Of a stretch of DNA of 64,000 nucleotides, positions 10,001 to 22,000 are shown in pieces. Origin of the DNA: Thalassospira lucentensis (lineage in GTDB: Bacteria; Pseudomonadota; Alphaproteobacteria; Rhodospirillales; Thalassospiraceae); the NCBI RefSeq assembly GCF_032921865.1, contig NZ_CP136684.1, positions 193,501 to 257,500 on the forward strand, written 5' to 3'. Position 1 is the first letter of the stretch; the number at the start of each line of letters is the position of its first letter. Made by a program: the position numbers and the translations under genes. The notes beneath the pieces are model-generated. The model did no database searches, was not told where the DNA came from, and was given only the letters and a program-made list of their open reading frames with translations.

Positions 10001-13000
10001 CAATGTGAATGGCAAGGTAGATCGCAAACAGCTTCTTGGTGCCCTGACCAATATGGCACCACTTGCTCCCCAAACCGGCACCGCCGCTACCAGCAACGAA
10101 CTGGAACAGATCGTCGCCAATCATTTCAAATCCCTGTTTGGCAACCGCGACATCACCGCATCGTCGGATTTCTTTACATTGGGCGGACACAGCCTTGTCG
10201 CCATGCGCCTTGCCGGGTTTCTCGAAAAATCCACCGGCATCCGCCCGAAACTTCAGGATATCTTTGTCGCCCGCACAGTCGGCGGGATCGCAACCCTGCT
10301 TGCCGACCATAAACAGGATGGCAGGCAATTCCTGATCCCCAAGGCAGACGGTCCGAAATTCCCGCTTTCAAGCGGACAGGCCCGTCTTTGGGTCCTGCAA
10401 CGCATGCAGCCCGACATGGCGGTTTATTCCGTCCCGGCCGCGTTTGAAATCAATGGGCCGATTGATGCCAATGCCCTGCAGGTCGCCCTGCACAAATTGG
10501 AAGAACGGCAACATGCGCTGCGTCTGCGTTTCAAATCCGATCCGCATCATCCCGATGGCGTCAGCCAGTATCTGGCACCTGCCGGTTCATGGATGCTTGG
10601 GCGCCACCAAATGGACGAAGGCCCCGCCCGCCTGTTCATCGCGCGCGAAACCGTCCGTCCCTTCGACCTTGAAAACAAACCATTGGCAAGGGCCGACCTG
10701 ATCACGCTCGCCCCCAACCGTCACTGGATGCTGGTTTCCCTGCATCATGCGATTTGCGATGGCTGGTCGATGCCGACATTGCTGCGCGATCTTGCCGCCC
10801 TTTATGCCGAAGAAACCGGAACAGCCACCCCTTCGTTGCCATTGCTTGATCGCCATTACGAGGATTTTGCAAGCTGGCAGCATGGCTATTTAAACTCAGC
10901 CGATGGCAAGGATTTGCTGGCCCGCTGGAAAAAACGGCTGTTGCCCCTGCCCGAACCGCTGGCCCTACCAACGGACCGACGCCGGCCAAAAATCCGTCGT
11001 TTCGCCGGTGATTTCCATGAAACGGCCTTTGGCGAAGACACCGCGCGTCTGATCAATGATGCGGCGGATCGGCGTGGTACAACCGCGTTTTCCATTCTGA
11101 CCGCCTTGGTCCAAATCCTGATGTACCGGCAATCCGGGCAGACAGATATCCCGCTTGGCATGCTGGTGGCGGGCCGTGAACAGACTGCCCTTGATGACGT
11201 GATTGGCTTCTTTGTGAACACCGTCGTTCTGCGTCAGAATGTCGATCCGGATGCCGGGTTTGACGACCATCTGACCCAAACCGGCAAAACCATCATTGAT
11301 GCCCTGTCCGATCAGGCCGCCCCGTTCGAGGATGTGGTTGCCGCCGTCAATGCCCCGCGCGATCCCGCACGCAATCCGCTGTTTGATGTTCTGGTCGCCT
11401 GGCAGGACAGCATCCCCGACCTTGGCAAGCTTGGCGATGCCGATCTCTCGCTTCTGAAAACCGAATTTCCGTTCTCGAAATTCGATCTTGCGTTCTATTT
11501 CAGCAAACGGAACGACGCCCTGCTGTGCCAGATCGAATTTGATACCGACCTGTTTGACAAATCCACCATTCAGGCAATTTTCAACCGGCTTGAAATCCTT
11601 GCCTGCGCCGCCCTGTCCAAACCATCGACAATCAAAATCGCCGAATTGCCAATCCTGCCGGCGGACGAACGCGCCCGGATCGATCAATTCAATGTCACCG
11701 ATCTTGACCTTGCGATTGAACGCAGCATTTCCGAACCGTTCCTTGATCAGGTCCGCGCCACGCCAACCACACCGGCGGTTATCGGAACATCTGAAACCCT
11801 AAGCTACGAACAATTCACCCGTCGTGCGGCCGGGATTGCCGCAAAACTGCGCGCGGCGTCAATTGGTCAGGGCGATGTGATCGGTGTTGCCGTGCGGCGG
11901 TCGGTCGATATGCTGGCCGCCATTCACGGGATACTTCTATGTGGTGCGGCATATAGCCCCCTTGACCCGGATCACCCCGAACAGCGCCGCAAGGATATGC
12001 TTGATGATCTTGGATATCCGCGTGTCATCACCACCGGCGATCTCGCCCATCTGTTTGACGTCGACAATGTCCTGATCATCGATGGCACCGAAGATGCCGA
12101 TATCCCTGATGCGATCAACGCACCCGATGACCTTGCCTATGTGCTGTTCACATCCGGCTCAACCGGTCGCCCGAAAGGTGTCGAAATCGCCCATCGCGGC
12201 GTTCTGAACCGTATCCTATGGATGCAGGACGCCTTCCCGATTGGCCCTGATGACGTCATTTTGCAGAAAACCCCGATCACATTCGATGTGTCGGTCTGGG
12301 AACTGTTCTGGTGGTCATGGACCGGCGCGCGCGTTGTCCTGCCCGATCCAGGCGTTGAACGTGATCCGCAACAACTGGCCCAAACCATTCGCGATCATGG
12401 TGTCACCACCATGCATTTCGTGCCTTCGATGCTGGCAAGTTTCCTGTTCTCGGTCGAACACGGGCTGGTCGATATCGAAAACCTTGGCAGCCTCAAACGC
12501 GTTTTCGCCAGTGGCGAGGCACTTGATCCCGCACTGGTAAAACGCTTCAACGATCTGCTGTTTGATCGCTTCGGGACCGAACTGCATAACCTTTACGGCC
12601 CGACCGAGGCGACGGTGGATGTCACCTGGCATGCCTGCTCGCCGCTTGATAATCCCGATATCGTTCCCATCGGCAAACCGATTGCCAACACCATCATTCG
12701 CATCCTTGATGACAAACTGGGCGACATGCCGATTGGCGTCACAGGTGAAATCGTGCTTGGCGGCCCACAGATCGCGCGCGGCTATCGCAACCGTCCGGAA
12801 CTGAGTGCCGAAAAGTTCCCCGATGATCCCCGCAATCCGGGCCATAAACTGTATCGCACTGGTGATCTGGGCCGCTTCCTTGCCGACGGGTCGGTCGAAT
12901 ATCTTGGCCGGATCGATCATCAGGTCAAAATTCGCGGCTTCCGCATCGAATGCGGCGAAGTCGAAACCACGATTGAAAGCCACGATCTGGTTGAACGCGC

Positions 13001-16000
13001 CCTGGTCAAGGCGGTGCGGGTTGGCGACCTTGATGAATTGCATGCCTTTGTACTGGGTGACGGTGAACTGACCATTGGTGTCCTGCGCGATCATCTGCGC
13101 ACCCGCCTGCCCGAATATATGATCCCGGCACGTTTCTTTGCCCTTGATCACCTGCCTCTCACCAGCAGCGGCAAGGTCGACCGAAAGGCCCTTTCGGGGA
13201 CACCGATGGCAGGGTCGCCAAAAGTCACCAACCGGAAACCAAAACCGGCTATCGCGGCAAAGTCGGATACCGACAACCATGACCTGGCAAATCTGGAACG
13301 CGTTCTGCAACGGCTGTGGCAGGAAATCCTGCCCGGTGTGATGGCGGATCGAGAAGACGGTTTCTTTGATGTCGGCGGCAATTCGCTTTTGCTCCTGCGC
13401 CTGCATGAAAAAATCAATACCCGCTGGCCCGGAAAGGTCAGCATCGCCGATCTGTTCGCCAGTGCCACCATCGCACGTCAGGCCGAACTTCTGGCCGGAC
13501 TTGATATCGCAACCGACGATCTTGCAACGGCACAAGGTGCCCAGCTTGCCACCGACGAACCGATTGCGGTGATCGGCATCGGTCTTCAGCTTGCCGGGTC
13601 GGACGATATCGAAACATTCTGGTCGGACGTCGCCCGCGGCACGGATCACGTGCGTCCGCTTCCGCCCGAACGCGATCATGAAACCCGCGACATGATGACC
13701 GCCATCGGCCGTCCTATTCCGAAAAACTTCCGCGAAGCCGCCTATCTTGACCGCATCTTTGACTTTGATCCGGGCCGTTTCCGCATGGCACCCGCAGATG
13801 CCGCCCTGATTGACCCGGAACAACGCCTGTTTATCGAAACCGCCCTGATGGCGATGGAAAATGCCGGTTATGGTGGGCAGGCCCTGCGCGGTAAAAAGGT
13901 CGGCATTTTTGCCGGTGGCGGGGCAAACCCGGCATGGCGCGTTGCCATGGAACATGTCGCACGTGACAGGGCCGAACAGGTCTTTGCCCTTAACGTGCCC
14001 TCGAACATGGTCACACGCCTGTCCTTCCTAAAAGACTGGCACGGTCCGGCAAATATCATCGATACCGCCTGCTCGTCATCCTTGGTCGCCGTCCATCAGG
14101 CCTGCCAGAATTTGCGAAGCGGCACATGCTCCATCGCCCTTGCCGGCGGTGCAAAACTGATCCCCTGCCCGCCCGATGCCGATGGTGGCTTTACGATTGA
14201 TTCTTCCACCGCACGCACCCGCGCCTTTGACGACGCCGCCGATGGCACCGGCATGGGCGAAGGCAGCGTTGTCTTTGTCCTCAAACCGCTTGGCAACGCC
14301 ATCGCCGATGGCGATCCCGTCCATGCCATCATCCGCGGCAGTGCCGTCAATCAGGACGGCGCCTCAAGCGGGGCGGCCGCCCCCAACCCGGCCATGCAGG
14401 CCGATGTCATCCGGCAGGCGGCCCGAACGGCCGACATCGAACTGGGATCACTATCGTATATCGAAGCCCATGGCACCGGCACGTCGCTTGGCGATCCGAT
14501 TGAAATTGATGGCCTGACCCGTGCCTTCGCCGGAAGCACGGATGAACATGGCTTCGCGCTAATCGGCTCAGCCAAGGGCAATTACGGGCATCTTGATGGT
14601 GCCGCAGGGGCGCTTGGTCTTGCACGCGCCATTATGGCATTGCGCTTTGATCAGGCCCCGCCACAACCCTTCTTTGAAACGCCCAACAGCCGGATTGATT
14701 TTACCCACGCCCCGGTGCGTCCGACCAACCGCCTTGAACCCTTGGCGGACCGTGGCGCACCAAGACGTGCCGGTGTCAGTTCCTTCGGGCTAAGTGGTAT
14801 CAACGCCCATGTGATCCTTGAAGCCGCCCCAAAACACGGGGCAAATGCACAAGATGAAACCGCGCAAAACGGGACCTTCATCCTTACCCTGTCTGCCGCC
14901 ACCGAGGCCGCATTAATCGATTATGCCACCAAGCTGCATCGCGCCATCGCCAAGGACACCGGCCTTGCTATTCGTGACATCTGCCACACGCTAGCAACCG
15001 GGCGCGACCAGCTAAGGCATCGCTTCGCCGTTGCCGTGTCGGATCGCGACAGCGTTCTTAACGCTCTTGCCGGATTGATCGCCGGTGACACAACCCATTG
15101 CGCGGCCCCCAAACCCGCCACCGGTGCATCATCCGTTTCTGCGGTTTCGGGCAATCTCGCCGATGCCATGGTCAATGCACGCCAATGGCTCGAAGGTGCC
15201 AATCTTGTCTGGCCCGACGACATTCACGCGCGCCGCCTATCCCTGCCCCACGCGCCATTTGCAAAAATCGTCTGCAAACCGGTCTTTGGCGGTAACCGGG
15301 CACCGGATATAGCCATCATGACCGGTCCGGTCGAAACCGAAAGAGGCCGCTGCTTTGCCATTCCGGTTGGCACGCCGTCCTTCTGGCCGACGGGCGAACA
15401 TCATCTGAACGGACAACCGACACTGGTCGGCATGGCTGTTCCTGCCATGATCGCCACCGCCATCCGCAATGGCACGGGCGATCCGGCTGTGCGGATTTCC
15501 GACCTGAAATGGCAAAAAACCCTTCTTCCCAATGCCCTGCCCGATGGTACGGCAACGCTTTTGCTTGGAAATGATGGTCTTGTCGAACTGGGTGGCCGCC
15601 TGAAAAACGGCAAATGGTCGGTCTTTGCCACCGCGTCCTGGGCCAATGATGCACCGGAAAGCAGTCATCACGATAATTTGCCGTCGCTCGACCATGCGCG
15701 CGCAAAATGTACCCTTGCGGCCAATATCGCCCCCTACGCCGCCCAGATCGGGCCGATCACGATCAGCGACCGTTGGGATTGCCGGGTGTCCATGCAATAC
15801 AGCGCGGACGAAACCATGGCGATGATGCATCTGAAACTGAAACCGCAATATCATGCCGACCTGCGTGACTGGGTCATTCATCCCGCCATGGCCGATATTG
15901 CATGCAGCATGATCCTGACGGCAGAGGATAATGGTTCCATTCCTGTCGGCGTTGACGAAATCACACTTCATGCGCCCTTTACCGACGACATCCTTGTCTG

Positions 16001-19000
16001 TACCGAACGCCATAAACCGGGACAGGCCGACTTCTCCTTCTTTGATGCCCAAAGCCAGAAGCTGCTTCTGACCATACGCGGCATCCGCTTCTCGCGGCAT
16101 GGCAGCGGCACGGCATCATCCACCGTATCCGCCATGCCGGAACTGCTCGAAATCGACTGGCTGCCGGAAAGCGTTGAAACGCAACCGGTTCCTGAAAACA
16201 CAATCATGATTGCCGATGGTGATTTCTGGCCAATGCCGGCTACCTGCCAGCGCACCCATCCCGACACCATCAGCAAGGATATGCTGGCAACGGCGCAAAA
16301 CGTCATTCTGGTCTTGCAACCAGGCGAAGATATCGCCCTTCGCACCGCCCGCTGCCTGCGCAATGTCCTGCGTGGCATGCGCGGACGGATGCGGCTTGTC
16401 GTGACCGGATGTGGCGCCTATCAGATCGATAGCGACACCATCCCCACCGATCCGGATCAAAGTGCCGCGGCCGGTGTTGCCATCGCCGCAAGCACGGAAG
16501 AACCCCGACTTGTCTTGAGCTTTGCCGATATCGCACCTACTGATTTCATCACGCTTATTGGTGGTGAACTGGCAGCCGAACCGCGCCGCGATCCGGTTTC
16601 GGTTTATCGTAATCAGATGCGTTATCGCCGCAAACTCCGCCCGGCTTCCGGTGCGGGCAATCTGGCAAAGGCCAACTGGCCCGATCACGGCGTCTGCGTC
16701 GTGACCGGCGGCACCGGCGGTTTTGCCATGGCCCTTGCCGAAGAAATGGCGATGGGTGGCAAACTCGCGCTCGCCCTTCTGGGACGTCGGGGCGAAACCG
16801 GCCTTGATGCGGTTGCGCAGTCAAAACTTGCCGACCTTGGCGCCAAGGGCATTAAGGTATCAATCCACGCATGCGACGTTGCCGATAAAAACGCCCTGTC
16901 CGATACGCTTGCCAAGATCCGAAATACCCTTGGCCCGATCACGGCCATCGCCCATGCCGCCGGGCTTGCCGATGGCGGATTCCTGGCCGTGCGGGACATG
17001 GACGCGTTCGAGGGCATCATGGCCGCCAAGATCAATGGTGCGCGTCATCTTGACGCCCTGACCCTGAACGACCCCGTGCAGGCCTTTGTCATGTTCGGCA
17101 GCCTGACGGCCATCGTCGGTGTGCCCGGTCAGGCCGCCTATAGTGCTGCCAACGCCTTCCTTGACGGTTTTGCCCGTTACCGCAGGTCACAGGGCCGCGC
17201 GGCCCTGACCATCGACTGGTGCGCCCTTGCCGAGCAGGGCATGGCCGCGCGTCATAATGTACCGCTTCAGGATGGGGCCAGCGTCACCCCGCAACAGGCC
17301 CCGATCTTCTGGCGCGATGCCATGCATAACACCGCGGCACAGCTTGTCGTTCTTGATCCCGCCCTTGCCGGTGAAACAACCGCACAACCGGCAAAGCCCG
17401 TTTCCGCACTGGTATCTCCATCCGTAGCGACACAGCCATCTGTACCGGCATCTGCACCGGCCTCCGCGCCGGATATCCCGCAAAGGATCGCCGCCATCTG
17501 GGCCGAAACGCTTGGTTATGATGCCGTCGCCCCGGATGATGACTTCTTTGCCCTTGGCGGCGATTTCATCACCGGCATGCAGATCGTCGACCGCATCAAT
17601 GCCGAACTGAAACTGTCACTGGCAATTTCGGACCTTTTTGCCGCACCGACGGTGTCCGACCTGTCCGCGCAATTTGCCCCGTCAATTGCGCAAACGCCAG
17701 ACCTTCATGAAACAGCCGGGGCAACACACACCCCGACAGACAGGATTGCAAAAATCTGGGCCGAAATCCTTGGCTATGACACCATCGACCCGGACGAGGA
17801 TTTCTATGCTTTGGGCGGGGATTCCATCACCGGCATGCAGATCGTTGATCGCATGAATGCCGAACTTGCCTGCAATATCGGTCTTGCCGATCTGTTTGAA
17901 ACCCCGACGATCACGGCACTGGCCACAAAGATATCGCCATCCGTTGAAACAGCGACACCATCGCCCGTTTCCCTGCCGCCGGCACCAGAACCGGCTCAGA
18001 CCAAAACCGAGGTCGAGGTCGAAACCGATCCGCGCCGCGCACCGGAAATGGAATTCTATCCGTTGGCCCCGGAACAGGTTTCGGTTCTGCATGCCGAACA
18101 AAGCGGCAATCTCGGCACGGCCTTTAACCTGCCGCATGCCTTCATGCTGGATGATAATGTTGATCTTGATCGCCTGCGCGATGCCATCACCCACCTGACC
18201 GAACGTCATGAAATCCTGCGCACCCGCTTGATCGCCAATGGCGATGACTGGGTCATGAAAATTCTGCCACTTAACGAAGCCCTGCCCGATCTGACGCTGA
18301 TCGAACTTGATGCTTCCGTATCGCTTGACGATGCCGGTGTAGAGCTTGTCATGCCGTTCGATCTGGCAACGGAAATTCCCGCGCGCTGGCGTCTGCTATG
18401 TGCGGCCGACGGTCAAAAGGCACTGTTCTTTGATATCCATCACACGGTTTGCGATGGCTTTACCATTGAAATGCTGCTCTCGGAATTGCTGGCGATTTAT
18501 CGCAGGCAGGCCTTGCCCCCGCTCCCCTATCAGCTTCGCGATTATGCGTACTGGAGCCAGCAACCCGAAAGCCTGAAGCGGCTTGAAACCGCACGTGATT
18601 ACTGGCTTTCCCTTTATCAGGGACCGCTTCCGAAACTGGATCTGCCGTCTGATCGCAGGCGCCCGGCCATCCACAGTTTCACCGGCGAAATCGTCGCGTT
18701 TGATATTGATCTAGCGGTGCTGAAATCGGCGCGCAAATTCGCATCCGACCAACGCGTCACCATGTTCTCGCTCATGATGGCGACGTGGTTTGCCGTGCTT
18801 GGCAGGATCACCGCAACCGACGATCTGGTGATCAGCGTCCCGGTCAATCAGCGCGATGGTGCTGGTTTCCGCAATGTGCCGGGCATGATGGTTTCCCTTC
18901 TGCCGCTCCGCATGCAGATTGCCGATGATGAAACTTTCGCATCCCTTCTGCACAAGGTGCAAAACCATCATATCGATGCCCTGCGCCATCGGGCCTATTT

Positions 19001-22000
19001 CCTTGATCTGCTGCTGGATGAACTTTCGCCACCGGCCGAGCCCGAACGCACCCTGCTATCGGAAGTATCCCTGTCTTACATGAACTATGCGCAGGGCGAT
19101 TACGGGCCGGATGATCAGGCCAAATCCATGCGCCCCATCGGCCTTGGACGGCAGCAATGCAAAAACGATCTGGCGATATTTGTCCGCGACCTGCCGGAAC
19201 GAATGGTCATCTCGTTTGACTATTATGCCGATATGTTCGATCGCGACCGCATGATCGAACTCGGTCACATCTTCACGAAAACCCTGCAAAAGCTGGTTGC
19301 GGCGGACACCGCAAGCACGGCCCCGATTGCGTCCCTTGATCTTCTGCCAGATGATCAGAAAACCAATATCAAAATCTGGGAACAGGGATCAGAACCCGAC
19401 ACCCGCCTTGATGCGGATGCGCATGCCGGGATCTTTGCGATATTCGCCAGACAGGCATCCATCACCCCCGATGCCCCTGCCATCCGCGATACCAACGGCA
19501 CATGGACCTTTGGGGAACTGCGTGCCAATGCGTGCGCCATTGCCCATTGCCTGCAAACCGCAGGGATCGAACCGGGTGATCTGGTTGCACTGCATATTGA
19601 ACGCGGTCGCCCGGCCATTGCCGCCATTCTAGGGATTACCGCCATCGGTGCGGGATATGTCCCGCTTGATCCGGCCTATCCGGCGGCACGCAATCAATTC
19701 ATCCTTGCCGACAGCGGTGCCAAACTGGTTCTGGTTGATGAAGCCGGTCATGACGCGCTGGGTGCGTTGGGTGCCTTGTCCGAAACCGGCACCTCATCCC
19801 CGCAACGGATCAATATCGCGGGCATCGCTCCGGCACCGGCGGACTTCACCCTGCCCGAACTGACCAACGCGGACAGTTTGCCTGCCTATATCATGTATAC
19901 CTCCGGCTCGACCGGAAAGCCCAAGGGGGTTCTGATCGAACAGGGTGCCGTGCGTCGGCTGGTACTTGGGGCGGATTACGCCAAAATCGTTGCCTCTGAT
20001 GCGGTGGCACAGGCGGGCCCGCTGGCATTTGATGCCTCGACCTTTGAAATCTGGGTGACCCTGCTGCGCGGTGCCGAAATCGCCGTCATTGATCGTAATG
20101 ATCTGCTTGATCCGGCCAGGCTCGGCGATGCCCTGTCGCAATTTGGCGTTACGAAAATGTTCATGAGTGTCGGCCTGTTTAACCGCCAGGTCGACCATGA
20201 TCCCCAAACCCTTGCCGGGCTTGATATCCTGATGATCGGCGGGGATGCGATCAGCAAACAGCATGTCAGAAACTTTATCAACGCCTGCCCGCACGTCACG
20301 GTTTTGAACGGTTATGGCCCGACCGAAAGCACGACCTTCGCCGTTGTCGGCCCGATCACCGAAAATGATCTGTCGGGTGATACCGATGCCACCATCATTG
20401 GCAAACCCATCGCCCATACCAAAACCCTGATCCTTGATCAGAACGGTCAACGCGCGCCCGTCGGGGTCTGGGGCGAATTGATGATTGGCGGGACGCGGCT
20501 GGCACGTGAATACTGGCAACGTCCCGACCTGACCGGCGAACGGTTCATCCCCGATCCCGATCAGCCCAGCCAACGGCTTTATCGCACCGGCGACCTTGCC
20601 CGCTGGACCCGCGATGGCCGGATCGAATTTGGCGGTCGCCATGACAATCAGATCAAATTGCGTGGCTTCCGCATCGAACTGGATGAAATCGAACAGCAGC
20701 TTCAATCCGCACCCGGCATCAAAAATGCCGTTGCCCTGTTTGATGCCAACGCGCCTGACGGCGGTACCATCATCGGCTGCATTCAGACGACACAGGATCA
20801 GGATGTCGATATCCCTGCCCTGATGACGTGGCTTGGCACACATCTGCCCGGCTACATGATCCCGGCGAAATGGCATATCGTCGATACCATCCCGATCACC
20901 GCCAATGGCAAGGTGGATCGCAGGGCGCTACTCGAAACGGTGCGCACGCAATCAAATGCGATGGCGCTTGACGGCGGCACCGACACCCCGCCCGCCAACC
21001 CGGCAGAAGAACTGGTTTGCGATGTCTTTACCGAGGTTTTCGCAACCCCAATTCGTAACCGACACGCCAGCTTCACCCAGCTTGGCGGTCACAGCCTGAT
21101 GGCGATCCGGATCGTAAACCGCCTTGCGGACCGGACCGGCAAACGCATCAGTATGGCCGACTTCTTTGCCGATCCCACGGTCATCGGGCTTGCCCGCCAT
21201 ATCGACAATGCCACCATCAATATCCACGCCACCGGCAATGGCCAAATCCCGGCCGCACCGGCAATGGAATATTACCCGGCCAGCCACGCGCAAAAGCGGC
21301 TTTATCTTCTTTCAAAAATGGATGGCAACAGCGGTGCCTATGGCATGCTTTATGTCTTCCGCTGCACCGGTGATTTGCGCGCCGATATCCTGCAATCGGC
21401 CCTGACCCGGCTGGTGGACCGTCATGAAACATTGCGTACCGGCTTTGCCGAGCATGACGGCACGATCACACAGAAAATCCACGCCACCACCCCGCCCGCC
21501 GTCACGTTTGATGATCTTGCGGATCATGCCGATCCGGCCCGCGAAGCCCTGCGCCTGACACGGCTTGAGGCCGCAACACCGATCATCCTTGATCAGCCGC
21601 CATTGATCCGCGGGCGTGTGATCCGGGTTGCCGCCAATGAAAGCCTGATGATCCTGATGACCCATCACATCGTCGGCGATGGCTGGTCTTCGCGCATCCT
21701 GATCAACGAACTTGGCGCGCTTTATGATGCCGTTCTTCATGAACGGAACAATGCCCTGCCACCACTTCCGATCACGTATAAGGATTTCGCCCATTGGCAA
21801 TCCGGGCAGGATTGGGCAGATGCCGCCGATTACTGGCGTCAGCAGCTTGCCAATGCCCCGGAACAGATCAATCTGCCAACCGATCGGCCGGTGCCCGAAA
21901 AACAATCCTTCCGCGGGGCGCATGTGCATCTTGCCCTGCCTGATGATGTTTTATCAGGCCTGCACCAGCTTGCCAGCCAGAACAAAACAACCCTGTCATC

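Noticed and set aside
12315-13955. 546-codon minus-strand open frame inside the second megasynthase gene
   Set aside because: Same reason: an antisense shadow of A, PCP and KS domains with clear motifs on the plus strand.
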